A stretch of DNA of 64,000 nt from Halobacteriovorax sp. GB3 (GTDB lineage Bacteria; Bdellovibrionota; Bacteriovoracia; Bacteriovoracales; Bacteriovoracaceae), in NCBI RefSeq assembly GCF_028649655.1, contig NZ_JAQSLN010000003.1, positions 930,001 to 994,000 of the forward strand, written 5' to 3'. Made by a program: the position numbers and the translations under genes. The notes beneath the pieces are model-generated. The model saw only the letters and a list, made by a program, of their open reading frames with translations, did not search any database and was not told the origin of the DNA. This document shows, one piece after another, positions 33,963-41,918 of this stretch. Numbering within the stretch: position 1 is the first letter of the stretch; the number at the start of each line of letters is the position of its first letter.

Positions 33963-34121
33963 TCAATACCTGCTCCTGTGTGAGTTTTTAAAAGTTATTA
34001 AATTAAGTACTCACTAAGAATAACTTCAATAATAACTATTTCGTTATTCGATGCAGACTTTACATAGGGGTGTTAGGGTTCTAACACTCACCTATATTTT
34101 CAACTACTTGCCATTAAAAAC

Positions 34122-34493
34122 CTAGTATTTCGCATTCTGAAGCTTTAAAACATTTCCATCTAAATCTTCAAAAATAAGCATATGACCCCAAGACTCATCG
34201 ACTTCTCCAAGTATTTTTGCGCCCGCATTTTCAAGGATCTTACGATCTGCAGAAACATCATCACTTGATAAAGTAAGTGTTCCGCCACAGTGGGCGCCAT
34301 GAGAGTCTCTTGGAAATTGTGGAATAGATTCACCTTCTGTCCAATGCAGTCCAATCATCACACCTTTACAATCCATGCTCGTCCAATGTGATGACTCGTA
34401 TGAGATATCCATGTTTAGAACCTCAGAATAAAACTTAACGGCCCTCTTCATATCTGTGACGTTATAATATATGTCATGAACACCTTGAATCAT
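34122..34493 (-). CDS. VOC-superfamily (glyoxalase/bleomycin resistance) protein
   Basis: A 123-residue protein with two beta-alpha-beta-beta-beta modules: IQGVHDIYYNVTDMKRAVKFYSEVLNMDI in the first half, and GTLTLSSDDVSADRKILENAGA then LIFEDLDGNVLKLQNA in the second. The Glu/Asp and His positions match metal-binding VOC proteins. The substrate is unknown. The ATG at 34493 has AGGAGAGCT upstream, so it is preferred over an upstream in-frame start at 34508. Confidence 0.88.
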   Translation of the reverse strand: MIQGVHDIYYNVTDMKRAVKFYSEVLNMDISYESSHWTSMDCKGVMIGLHWTEGESIPQFPRDSHGAHCGGTLTLSSDDVSADRKILENAGAKILGEVDESWGHMLIFEDLDGNVLKLQNAKY

Positions 34494-34553
34494 ATTAGCT
34501 CTCCTCATTAAAGATGATAATGGAGTTAAATTTTAAAGGAAATTAAGAGAATA

Positions 34554-34607
34554 AAAAAGCCAGAACTACGTCTGGCTTTTTAAAGATAGACCTTGCAAGG
34601 AGGTCTA
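34554..34607 (-). terminator. Two adjacent hairpins after an outer-membrane protein gene
   Basis: Hairpin AAAAAGCCAGA/TCTGGCTTTTT (34554-34581) and a second stem TAGACCT/AGGTCTA (34587-34607). The first is a clear terminator for the minus strand barrel gene at 34632-35582. Confidence 0.8.
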
Positions 34608-34631
34608 TTTATTATCTTTATTTGCAAAAAT

Positions 34632-35582
34632 TTAGAACTGAAGATTCCAGCGAGCATTAACGATTGAAGCATCTGCCTCTTCTTCAAAGTTCATTGAATC
34701 TTGGCTGATGTCTCTTTCAACACTTATAAAACTATAATCAATACCAAAAGCAGAATCTTTTGAAATAATATATCCAAGTCCAAAGGCAAAAACTAAAGAG
34801 GAATCATAATCATACTTTGTTTTTGTACCGTCATTAAGCGATTCATATTCACCAATGTTAACGATCCCTACTCCAGCATTTAAAAATAAGTTCTCAGTTG
34901 GCATCAACTGAGCCGTGACACCTAAGACTAGAGTGTTGTATGAATCCACTTTTGTGGTGGATTCATCAGATAATAATTTAGACTCAGATTCACCATTATG
35001 CTCGAAACTAACATTCCCAACTAATGAAAAATCCTTAAACTTCTTTCCAACTTCAAGCCCAATTCCAAAGTCAGTTCCACCTCTATAAGCATTTCCATCT
35101 TTAGTTGTTGAACCTTTTTCAGAGTCACCTGTTTTAGGAGAGACATTAAGACTGATATCAAGATTCACCTTATCTGTAGACTGCTCTTTTAGCCTGTACT
35201 TTAATTTCAAGTTAATATCCTGAAGGCCTTGATTTTCGATTATTTCCTTTTGTCCATTTTGAGTAGATGCCGGCCCATACTCAGTTTCACTCTCTTCTTT
35301 CAATGTATAGGGAACTTCAATCGCCCATGCAAATCGATCATTTATAGATGAACCAATTTGGAGTTCTGTTTCTAACATCTTTTTACTTTCAGAGGTTAAA
35401 TTCTGATTTACATACTCAATATCTGAATCAGAATGAGTACTCGTGAAGGTGATTTCAGTAAACACTGTCCCAGACTCTGGTAAATACATTAAGTCATGAA
35501 TCTCTCTCGTATTATTTGGAGTCATGTCTAGCGCATATGTAACTGATGAGATGAGTAAAATAAACCACGATAACAACTTCAT
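34632..35582 (-). CDS. Exported outer-membrane beta-barrel protein
   Basis: A 316-residue product with signal peptide (to about TYALD, residue 18). Strand-like segments with alternating hydrophobics run through the mature sequence, and it ends with a C-terminal aromatic (WNLQF), the usual outer-membrane signal. The charged, Ser/Thr/Glu-rich loops fit a porin-like or transporter barrel. No specific family recognised. Downstream, two hairpins end its transcript. Confidence 0.75.
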   Translation of the reverse strand: MKLLSWFILLISSVTYALDMTPNNTREIHDLMYLPESGTVFTEITFTSTHSDSDIEYVNQNLTSESKKMLETELQIGSSINDRFAWAIEVPYTLKEESETEYGPASTQNGQKEIIENQGLQDINLKLKYRLKEQSTDKVNLDISLNVSPKTGDSEKGSTTKDGNAYRGGTDFGIGLEVGKKFKDFSLVGNVSFEHNGESESKLLSDESTTKVDSYNTLVLGVTAQLMPTENLFLNAGVGIVNIGEYESLNDGTKTKYDYDSSLVFAFGLGYIISKDSAFGIDYSFISVERDISQDSMNFEEEADASIVNARWNLQF

Positions 35583-35643
35583 TGATCTCCCTTAGCTATA
35601 TAGTTAGCTCTTCTATATATGTGAGGAACTTTAGATTGGACAG

Positions 35644-35829
35644 TCAAGATTTCTTAACGGCTTTTTTTGTTGCGAGATATCTCAAATAGATGACTTTATC
35701 AGCAATCTCCTCGGGATGTTTATTCTTAAGAGCTAATTCAAGTGGAGAGAGCTTCGGTAAAATTGCAATATGCCACGCCATACTTACTCTAATTTGAGTG
35801 CCCCGACGTCGGCGATTATCGAACTTCAT
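35644..35829 (-). CDS. Small basic protein, doubtful
   Basis: A 61-codon frame whose start is two bases after the stop of the upstream membrane protein gene. The N-terminus is Arg-rich (DNRRRRGTQIR), the rest helical with Lys at the end. Part of its N-terminal coding sequence looks like a tRNA 3' end (GTGCCCCGACGTCGG...), so the start may be an accident and the true frame may begin at an internal ATG. No family recognised. Confidence 0.35.
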   Translation of the reverse strand: MKFDNRRRRGTQIRVSMAWHIAILPKLSPLELALKNKHPEEIADKVIYLRYLATKKAVKKS

Positions 35830-35831
35830 TG

Positions 35832-36098
35832 CTACAATATATGAGGTAGTCCAATTAAAAATGAGGTAACTAAGCCGAAACCACCTAAAACGAGATTGAA
35901 CATCTGAGTTCCTCTTAAAATAGCATTTTTAGGCATAATGCTACGACTTTTAATGAGAGTCACACCACAGAGAAGTCCTAGGCCTAGCCAGTATGACATA
36001 ATGTAAACTTCTTCCAACTGAAGCTTCGTTATAAGAAACTGACTTAGTGGTAAGCTCAGTAAAGCAATAAAAGTTAAAAGTTGATTACGTTTATTCAT
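35832..36098 (-). CDS. Small membrane protein, unknown
   Basis: An 88-residue protein with three hydrophobic segments (LTFIALLSLPLSQFLI, EEVYIMSYWLGLGLLCGV, MFNLVLGGFGLVTSFLIGL). The ATG 36098 has a strong AAGGAGAATAGG site. No family recognised. Confidence 0.6.
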   Translation of the reverse strand: MNKRNQLLTFIALLSLPLSQFLITKLQLEEVYIMSYWLGLGLLCGVTLIKSRSIMPKNAILRGTQMFNLVLGGFGLVTSFLIGLPHIL

Positions 36099-36170
36099 CC
36101 TATTCTCCTTCATCATTTAGTTATTTTAACATGAGTTGGGTTTGGTTAGGTAATAGGAAAAAAGAGATAT

Positions 36171-36198
36171 AAAAACCCTTGCAAAAACAAGGGTTTTT
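36171..36198. terminator. Bidirectional hairpin with A/T tracts
   Basis: AAAAACCCTTG/CAAGGGTTTTT with a six-base loop, followed closely on the plus strand by tRNA-like sequence TGGTACCCGACGTGGG. The same order, terminator then TGGTGCCCC, is seen at the intact tRNA-Phe gene (41779-41893), so this was probably a tRNA terminator. Confidence 0.7.
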
Positions 36199-36314
36199 AA
36201 GTGGTACCCGACGTGGGTGAATATCGATCAACGGTAGCTAATCTTCGTGTTTAAGTCCTATTCTCTTTCTCTTTTTTGTATTAGTCATGAGCTGCACCCG
36301 TCTTTGCTTCCACT

Positions 36315-37155
36315 CTATTGTATACGCTCTAGGACTTCCGCCTTCTCATAACTCGGCAATATTGCCAAGGGAACAGGAACCCTATACCCCAAAGAACTGT
36401 GTGGTCTAAAGTGGTTGTTCCTTTCGCCAGTTCTCTGTTAAAACTTGAGCTTCTTTCAACGAGTAAAAAATCTCTCCATTTAAAAACTCATCTCTCATTC
36501 TTCCATTGAAGGATTCACAATCCCCATTCTCCTATGGTGAACCTGGTTCAATGTACAAAGTCTTAACTTCAAGACTAGAAAGCCATTCTCTTAATTTCTT
36601 CGCTATGAACTCAGGACCGTTATCCGACCTTATAAAAGCAGGTTGTCCTCGCTTTAAAAATTCTTTTGCTAAAAACTCTAAAACATCAAAGGAGTTGATT
36701 CTTCTTTGAACGAGGCAGCCAATACATTCTCTCGTAATTTCATCTACTACGTTTAAAATCCTAAAGGCCCTACCGTCTTCAGTTCTGCACATGACGAAGT
36801 CGTAAGACCAAACATGATTTTTATAAAGGGGCCTATGTCTGATACAGGAGCCGTCGTTTAGCCATAAGCGACCTCGTTTTGGCTGTTTCTGAGGCACTTT
36901 TAGTCCTTCCTCCCGCCAGATTCGGTAAACCCTTTTATGATTTACATGATAGCCCTCTCGATTCACTAGAGCAGTGATTCTGCGGTAACCATACCGTCCA
37001 TACTCACTGGCCAGCTCAATAACTCTAGCTCTCAATACTTCATTGAATTTACTTTCGTTTTTCTTATAGCGCTGAGTTGTTCTGTATTGGTCAAAAATCC
37101 TGCAAGCTCTTCTCTCTGAAAGCTCGTACTTTTTCATAGCATTTTTAATAACCAA
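36315..37155 (-). pseudogene. IS3-family transposase orfB, broken
   Basis: The N-terminal 207 codons include MKKYELSERRACRIFDQY (helix-turn-helix domain) and the integrase core start VWSYDFVMCRTEDGR and RSDNGPEF, ending at a TAG where a Trp codon is expected (SPW-ENG). Translation resumes as ENGDCESFNGRMRDEFLNGE (with the last catalytic Glu). A frameshift then occurs near 36420, after which NNHFRPHSSLGYRVP is readable, ending at the TAG at 36315. The catalytic D-D-E residues are present but split, so the transposase is not functional. The orfA/orfB overlap holds a GGGAAAA slippery region near 37185 for -1 frameshifting. Confidence 0.85.
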
Positions 37156-37172
37156 TCTTTTTCGCTCAGCGC

Positions 37173-37451
37173 TTACAATTTTCCCTTAGCAAAATCCTTT
37201 AGGACACTGAGATCAATCGCTTGCTCAGCGACGATCCTTTTCAAACGAGCGTTTTCTTTCTCAAGGTCTTTAAGCTTTTTCGCTTCTGACTTAGTCATGT
37301 TTCCGTATTTTTTACGCCATCGTCCAAAAGTTATTGGAGAGATTTCAAGGGCCTTGCAGACCTCTCCTTTGAATTTCCCCTCAGAAAAGAGAAGTTCTGC
37401 TTTCCTTAACTTTGCAATGATTTGCTCTTCGTTGTAGCGAATGTTTCTCAT
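37173..37451 (-). CDS. IS3-family transposase orfA (helix-turn-helix protein)
   Basis: A 92-residue intact orfA with the usual N-terminal helix-turn-helix (IAKLRKAELLFSEGKFKGEVCKALEISPITFGRWRKKYG) and leucine-rich coiled coil (EAKKLKDLEKENARLKRIV). It binds the element's ends in complete elements. The start ATG has GGAGGTAAATC upstream. Since orfB is broken, transposition cannot be driven by this copy alone. Confidence 0.92.
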   Translation of the reverse strand: MRNIRYNEEQIIAKLRKAELLFSEGKFKGEVCKALEISPITFGRWRKKYGNMTKSEAKKLKDLEKENARLKRIVAEQAIDLSVLKDFAKGKL

Positions 37452-37517
37452 GATTTACCTCCATATTTGACAATTTTATCGTCATTATTTCTGGAAGCAA
37501 AATTGGGGGGCAGGTCA
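37326..37517. repeat. 192-bp repeat, right end of the IS3-like element (copy 1)
   Basis: This stretch is repeated, apparently without change, at 38788-38979. It covers the start of orfA and the terminal inverted repeat. Confidence 0.95.
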
Positions 37518-37609
37518 TCATCATCCTACTCATTAAAACTAGTAGTATATAGACATATTAAATTTAAAAATCATTATTAAAATGTGTACTAAACGACAGG
37601 AGAATATTT

Positions 37610-37915
37610 TTGAAATCAATTATTACAGGACTTTTACTTATAGGATCAATCTCATCTTTTGCTAATATTCATCAGTCTTATAGCGAAATTTTATTCGATC
37701 TTAAGAAGAGCCCTGGTACAATTGTTACCTTAGTGAATGTTAAAAATGAAGGAAAAACAGCTGAAGAAATGTGCGATGAGGTTGATAGTGTTATATCAAA
37801 AATAAGAACTCATAAAGAAAGATCAAATACAAGCGTAATTCCTAACTTTGAAATTATATATAAAGAGTGTGCTCAAGATATGTCAACATTCGAGCTAAAA
37901 ATTATCAACTACTAA
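37610..37915 (+). CDS. Small exported protein, unknown
   Basis: A 101-residue protein beginning at TTG with an AGGAG site seven bases upstream, so the TTG start is credible. Signal peptide GLLLIGSISSFANI. The mature part is helical with two cysteines (MCDEV and ECAQD). No family recognised. It is placed between two insertion sequences; a hairpin terminator follows. It resembles the signal peptide group at 28940 and 39353. Confidence 0.65.
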   Translation: MKSIITGLLLIGSISSFANIHQSYSEILFDLKKSPGTIVTLVNVKNEGKTAEEMCDEVDSVISKIRTHKERSNTSVIPNFEIIYKECAQDMSTFELKIINY

Positions 37916-37955
37916 GTTACTGAATAAAAGCGGTACATATCTACATTGAAATTAT

Positions 37956-37981
37956 GAGCACCAACTAGGTGCTCTTTTTTT
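37956..37981 (+). terminator. Hairpin terminator
   Basis: GAGCACC/GGTGCTC stem with AACTA loop and a run of T's, following the exported protein gene at 37610-37915. Confidence 0.9.
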
Positions 37982-38053
37982 ATGTTAATTTTTGATTGAA
38001 GATTAGTAATAAGTGGTGGACCGTAGCGTATTAAAGTATATGTTTTTTTCTTA

Positions 38054-38527
38054 TTAATCCAACAAACTTTGTCTCACAAGTGATCCATAGTATTTTCCAT
38101 AAATGTCAGAAGCATCATTGTATGAATAGTAGAACTCCATCTTTCCATTTACTAGCTTTCCATTTATAGATAAAAGTTTAATGTTTTCATTTTCAGAATC
38201 TTTTATCGTTAATGAAATAAAATCATTATTGTAAATTCCTACTTCCTGATATGAATCTTCATCCATTTGTAATAACAATATACCATCATCTAAAGTTAAC
38301 TCTAGCCCTTCCGTTGAAGAACTTCCAGTTGGACATTTTCCAAAAGTACCCAAAATAAGCTTATCCTTTTTTTCGTCTACTTCAAAAGTAATATGTCCAC
38401 TTTCACATTCCGTATTTAAATATTTAAATTTTGTTTTGATATGTCCTCTTCCGTACCATGATCCATTTAGGTTCTGTGAAAATGCATTTAGAGAAAAAAA
38501 CATAAATAGAATTGCTATCTTTTTCAT
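38054..38527 (-). CDS. Exported protein of unknown function
   Basis: A 157-residue protein with signal peptide to about AFSQ (residue 18). The mature sequence opens NLNGSWYGRGHIKTKFKY and is mostly beta-strand, with a cysteine pair (NTECESG and GKCPTG). The GSWYG start is seen in lipocalin-like proteins, but the match is weak. It lies inside the accessory region between mobile elements. Confidence 0.65.
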   Translation of the reverse strand: MKKIAILFMFFSLNAFSQNLNGSWYGRGHIKTKFKYLNTECESGHITFEVDEKKDKLILGTFGKCPTGSSSTEGLELTLDDGILLLQMDEDSYQEVGIYNNDFISLTIKDSENENIKLLSINGKLVNGKMEFYYSYNDASDIYGKYYGSLVRQSLLD

Positions 38528-38726
38528 TCAACGTCCTTTTAATTAGATTATTAATATATAATGATAAAACAAAACCATAGGTGGATGGAAGATGGAATTA
38601 AAAAAAATAATGTTGGACCTTACTTTCCACATATCGAACTTTTATATTGTAATTTTAACAACTTAAGAAGACTCCAACTCTACTCAGTTTTAAATACTTC
38701 ACTTATAAGTTCTTTGTTAGTAGTCT

Positions 38727-38979
38727 TGACCTGCTCCCCAAATCTTGTACCACCTCGATGTATACACATCACCAAAAATATACTTATAAAAGTTATTGGA
38801 GAGATTTCAAGGGCCTTGCAGACCTCTCCTTTGAATTTCCCCTCAGAAAAGAGAAGTTCTGCTTTCCTTAACTTTGCAATGATTTGCTCTTCGTTGTAGC
38901 GAATGTTTCTCATGATTTACCTCCATATTTGACAATTTTATCGTCATTATTTCTGGAAGCAAAATTGGGGGGCAGGTCA
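38727..38979 (-). mobile_element. 253-bp internally deleted IS3-type derivative
   Basis: The left end TGACCTGCTCCCCAAATCTTG and the inverted right end TGACCTGCCCCCCAATTTTG form good terminal repeats. The right 192 bp (38788-38979) are the same as the right end of the 36288-37517 element and carry the start of orfA, cut off after the first 42 or so codons. The middle part does not match that element, so this is either a rearranged derivative or a small MITE-like relic. No target duplication is evident. Confidence 0.75.
38788..38979. repeat. 192-bp repeat, right end of the IS3-like element (copy 2)
   Basis: Copy of 37326-37517, starting in orfA at the codons for SPITF and ending at the terminal TCA. 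The two are offset by exactly 1462 bases. Confidence 0.95.
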
Positions 38980-38986
38980 CGAAGCT

Positions 38987-39170
38987 CTTTATACTTGAGA
39001 ATAATTTATACCTGGATATTTATCAGACATACTTCTCTTTTATCGTGCGAGTGTTACGGGATCAACTTTGTATTTAGCACCAATCTCGATCATTGAACAT
39101 TTGTTGTGAAAGAATTCATCTAAAATGAGGGCCATTGAGCTTTGCTGAAAGTTCTTCTTACTCTTTTCAT
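38987..39170 (-). pseudogene. Relic of another IS3-type orfA
   Basis: Starting at ATG 39170 (AAAGGATAAG upstream) the frame reads MKRVRRTFSKAQ, then a frameshift leads to MALILDEFFHNKCSMIEIG and AKYKVDPVTLAR, where a stop replaces the Trp expected before KRS. This is the usual orfA helix-turn-helix pattern (IxEIxxKYxVxPxTLxRW). Upstream, TGTAACCCCCATTTTAAGTAGACA (39217 back) looks like the element's terminal repeat. The remainder has been lost where the 253-bp derivative abuts at 38980. Confidence 0.7.
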
Positions 39171-39255
39171 ACACTTATCCTTTGTTGGAAAAGTGTCTAC
39201 TTAAAATGGGGGTTACAAACATTTTCTTGATAATGGAATTTAAAGCTCAATGCAA

Positions 39256-39286
39256 AAACGCCCCGTCTGTCGACGGGGATTTTTTA
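39256..39286. terminator. Hairpin terminator
   Basis: CCCCGTC/GACGGGG with a four-base loop, flanked by A's and T's on both sides. It is placed to end the exported protein gene at 39353-39682 on the minus strand. Confidence 0.85.
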
Positions 39287-39352
39287 TGGAATCAGGAACG
39301 CCATTTTTATCGAGAATATTATTTTTTCTTTTTATAGCTATTTCATGTGCAA

Positions 39353-39682
39353 TCACTCTGGACACGAAACTTCTAGCTTACGTAGTTGCTCTATATTTTT
39401 ATTATATTCTTTTAACTTTTCTTGAACATTGTCATTTCCAAGAGTATTGGCCATCTCTTGAAGAACGTCTTTCTTTAAGCCAACTCTAGTATGACAAAAA
39501 GCACGTCCCCAAGGTAGAGCACTATCTAGTTCTTTCATATGGCAGTCTAGTACTTTTCCAACCTCAACACGTGAAACAAAACCGTTCGCATGAGCATTTT
39601 CAAAAACTTCATCAAGACTTCCACATTCTGCAAAAGATGATACTGAGGTTAATAGTGCAACTCCTAATAAAACTTTCTTCAT
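39353..39682 (-). CDS. Small exported protein, unknown
   Basis: A 109-residue protein with signal peptide (MKKVLLGVALLTSVSSFAECG). The mature part is helical and carries four cysteines (ECGS, LDCHM, FCHTR, VSCPE), likely two disulfides. No family recognised. The ATG 39682 has AGAGAGAA upstream; a longer frame to 39745 adds an unlikely hydrophobic extension. Confidence 0.7.
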   Translation of the reverse strand: MKKVLLGVALLTSVSSFAECGSLDEVFENAHANGFVSRVEVGKVLDCHMKELDSALPWGRAFCHTRVGLKKDVLQEMANTLGNDNVQEKLKEYNKNIEQLRKLEVSCPE

Positions 39683-39963
39683 AAATTCTCTCTTAGTAAA
39701 AAAGGTTAATAATATATGCTTTATTAAGAGCAATATTAGTGCCAACCAAGCCCCTCTTAGAAATTATGTAATTACAAACACTTAAGAGGTTTGATCTATG
39801 TTGTAGGATATCTTAAATCTGTATAAACAATAAACATGTATATTTTTTTGACAAATTTTTTATACGGAATAATCGTTCTAGCTGCTTTTAAATTGATTGT
39901 GCGCAGGGTGAATTTTCTGTGATCGTCTTCGAAGTTGTTCAGCGTCAAATGCCTTCGTGGCGA
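39683..39963. other. About 280 bases without a recognisable gene
   Basis: AT-rich stretch between the exported protein gene and the first ISL3 fragment. One minus-strand frame (39796-40020) reads plausibly in part (a basic region with RRHLTLNNF) but overlaps the ISL3 remnant and has no supporting start or site. Nothing further seen. Confidence 0.4.
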
Positions 39964-40137
39964 TACCGAAACTAGAACTTTTGAAATTTCACAATAAAGC
40001 TCATCAAAATTCAGTTTCATTTTACTGTCAGATTAAATCTACAAGTGATTTTTGTCCTCACTGTGGTCTTGAGACCTCAAAAATTCATGATACACGAGAA
40101 GTTCAAATTCTTGATGCTCCTCATATGGGAAGAACAA
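39964..40137 (+). repeat. 5' fragment of an ISL3-type transposase (copy 1)
   Basis: A 174-bp stretch aligned without gaps to 40455-40628. It encodes PKLELLKFHNKAHQNS then VSFYCQIKSTSDFCPHCG, including the zinc-finger CPHCG of ISL3-family transposases, and retains the Cys codon that became a stop in the longer copy. It breaks off at 40137. Confidence 0.8.
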
Positions 40138-40176
40138 TAGTTCAAAATTTTTTAAACGCGAACAGGAGAAGAAAAA

Positions 40177-40317
40177 ATGGAAAAAGTAGCAGCAATCTTT
40201 ACGCCCCCCTATGTCGAATACTCTTTGTCGAAACGAGGATAGGAGGTTGCCGAAAGGGTTATTTACCAAACAGATTGGATAGAAGAGAATTTGTTACAGA
40301 TTATCGAGTCTCATAGT
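40177..40317 (+). pseudogene. Decayed short reading frame, unknown
   Basis: ATG 40177 with CAGGAGAAG upstream opens MEKVAAIFTPPYVEYSLSKRG, then an in-frame TAG, then EVAERVIYQTDWIEENLLQ to a stop at 40317. Read across the stop it makes a 46-residue helical protein that could be a remnant gene. It is wedged between the two ISL3 fragments and has no recognised family. Confidence 0.35.
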
Positions 40318-40420
40318 TAGGAAATAATCTCCTTTAGAGATAGTTTATACCACTCCACTCGAATTAGTCGTCAACGATTGATTGAGTTGCGACACTTAAT
40401 TTTAAACAGAAGGAAGTCAC

Positions 40421-41600
40421 ATGCCCGATAAAAAGCTTACTAACTTTTTACTGTTACCGAAACTAGAACTTTTAAAATTTCACAATAAAGCTCATCAAAA
40501 CTCGGTTTCATTTTACTGACAGACTAAGTCTAAGAGTGATTTTTGCCCTCACTGTGGTCTTGAAACGTCAAAAGTTCACGATACGCGAGAGGTTACAATT
40601 CTTGATGCTCCTCACATGGGAAGAACAAAAATTCTTCGTATTAAGAAAAAGAGATTTCGATGTGTCGGCCTAGGCTGTAAAAAAGTTTTCACTGAAAAAG
40701 TTGATGGCATAGAGAAAAGAGCACGAGTTACTCAAAGAATGAATCGTGAAGTTCTCTACACCGCGAATCGTTTTACAATTTAAAAGGTGTTCAAAGGCAT
40801 ACAAAACTTGGAAATAAAACAATCTATGAAAAGCACTATCGCCAACTTGAACTTGAGTGGAGAAAAAGAAAAAACGATGTTTGGCCCACAACTGTAGGAC
40901 TCGATGAACACTCATGGTTGCGAAATAAAAAAGGTGGTTACAGAGAGTTTGCAACGATTGTTGTTGATTATAATAATAAGCGTGTCAGGGAGCTTGTTCC
41001 TGGAAGAATCGTTGGACAACTTTGTGAATCTCTTGCTTATATACCAGGTCGTGACGTGTAAAAAATGTTGTTCAAGACCTATCAAAACCATACAAAAGTT
41101 TTGCTAAAGACTTCTTTCCAAACGCTAAATTAATAGCAGATAAGTTTCATGTCGTTCGTTTACTAAACCCTGCAATTAACAAATACAGAAAACAAATAAC
41201 TGGTGATAAAAGAAAGAACCCAATAAGAAAACTACTTTTGAAAAGTTCAATTAAGCTTGATTATGACACGCGAAGAGTAATTGAGAAGTGGCTTATCGAT
41301 CACCCTGAATTAGAAGCTGTTTACTATGCAAAAGAAGCCCTGATGAAATTGTATCGCTGTAAGGGCCGTAAAAAAGCAAAGAGAAGCTTAATTAAATTAT
41401 TAGATATCTTGGCCTATACGAAGGTAAAAGAGCTTAAAAGCCTCAGAAAAACGCTGATGAGTTGGAAAGATGAGATCTTGAATTATTTTGAGAATCGTAT
41501 TACAAATGCGAGAACTGAAGGATATAACAATGTTTGTAACTGAAGCCGAAGGGTTCAGAGCAGAAGCGGGCTTACGGACATAGGAACTTTAATAAATGAA
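40421..41600 (+). pseudogene. ISL3-family transposase, degraded
   Basis: Starts at ATG 40421 with AAGGAAGTCAC upstream. It reads through the zinc finger (FCPHCGLETSK), has a TGA at about 40515 (a Cys codon in the other copy), KKRFRCVGLGCKKVFTEK, a frameshift near 40775, VGLDEHSWLRNKKGGYREFATIVVD (DDE core start), another frameshift near 41055, ADKFHVVRLLNPAINKYRK and NARTEGYNNVC, then a last shift giving AYGHRNF. These are the conserved segments of ISL3 transposases, but with at least four lesions it is inactive. Confidence 0.85.
40455..40628 (+). repeat. 5' fragment of an ISL3-type transposase (copy 2)
   Basis: The start of the longer ISL3 pseudogene, aligned without gaps to 39964-40137 with scattered base changes. 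The offset is 491 bases. Confidence 0.85.
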
Positions 41601-41614
41601 CTCACTGAGTTCAT
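41596..41614. repeat. 19-bp perfect palindrome
   Basis: ATGAACTCA-C-TGAGTTCAT at the very end of the ISL3-type pseudogene. It might be part of a regulatory or IS end sequence; the function is not known. The 180 bases that follow up to the tRNA-Phe terminator hold nothing I can identify. Confidence 0.5.
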
Positions 41615-41778
41615 GATTGAAAGTGTTGAATGTCTGTTGTTGAAGTCTTGAGCGCGGTGCGTTCCACCGTTAAGGGAGTAGAACCGTAGAACCCCATATT
41701 TTATTGGTGAGGTTGCTCTAACGAGCAAAGGCCTGCAATCCTTTTAGTTTTGTGGCTTTCAATGTTTGGAGTTTTGAC

Positions 41779-41812
41779 AAAAAAAAAGCCAGATCTAGGA
41801 TCTGGCTTTTTT
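41779..41812 (-). terminator. Terminator of tRNA-Phe
   Basis: Stem GCCAGATC/GATCTGGC with a three-base loop and long A and T tracts, five bases after the tRNA 3' end on the minus strand. Confidence 0.9.
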
Positions 41813-41817
41813 AAAGA

Positions 41818-41893
41818 TGGTGCCCCGAGGCGGATTCGAACCACCGACACAAGGATTTTCAGTCCTTTGCTCTACCGACTGAGCTATCAGGGC
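41818..41893 (-). tRNA. tRNA-Phe (anticodon GAA), CCA encoded
   Basis: The minus strand folds as a 76-base cloverleaf: acceptor GCCCTGA/TCGGGGC (one G-T pair), D arm AGCTCAGTCGGTAGAGC, anticodon stem AAGGA/TCCTT around loop CTGAAAA with anticodon GAA, T arm GGTGG-TTCGAAT-CCGCC, and discriminator A followed by encoded CCA. It is the intact tRNA next to the accessory region. Confidence 0.97.
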
Positions 41894-41918
41894 ATATATT
41901 CGTGATTGGGTGAATATG

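Larger units (their letters stand above)
36288..37517 (-). mobile_element. IS3-family insertion sequence, decayed
   Basis: A 1230-bp element. The right end, read on the minus strand, is TGACCTGCCCCCCAATTTTG, and the left end TGAGCTGCACCCGTCTTTG is its imperfect inverted copy. Both flanks carry TCA, a three-base target duplication. It encodes orfA (37173-37451) and a broken orfB. The target is next to tRNA-like sequence and a terminator. A second copy of its right 192 bp lies at 38788-38979. Confidence 0.9.

Noticed and set aside
38680-38913. A 77-codon reading frame in the deleted IS derivative
   Set aside because: Its first ~42 codons are the truncated orfA and the rest is unrelated sequence read through, so it is not a separate gene.
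39250-39489. A 79-codon plus-strand frame with a hydrophobic stretch
   Set aside because: It lies across a terminator hairpin and antisense to the exported Cys-bearing gene, which has a better start and signal peptide.
36171-41817. Complete genomic island or prophage
   Set aside because: The region has IS remains, but no integrase of the tyrosine or serine type, no phage structural genes and no attachment repeats were found. Only accumulated insertion sequences are supported.
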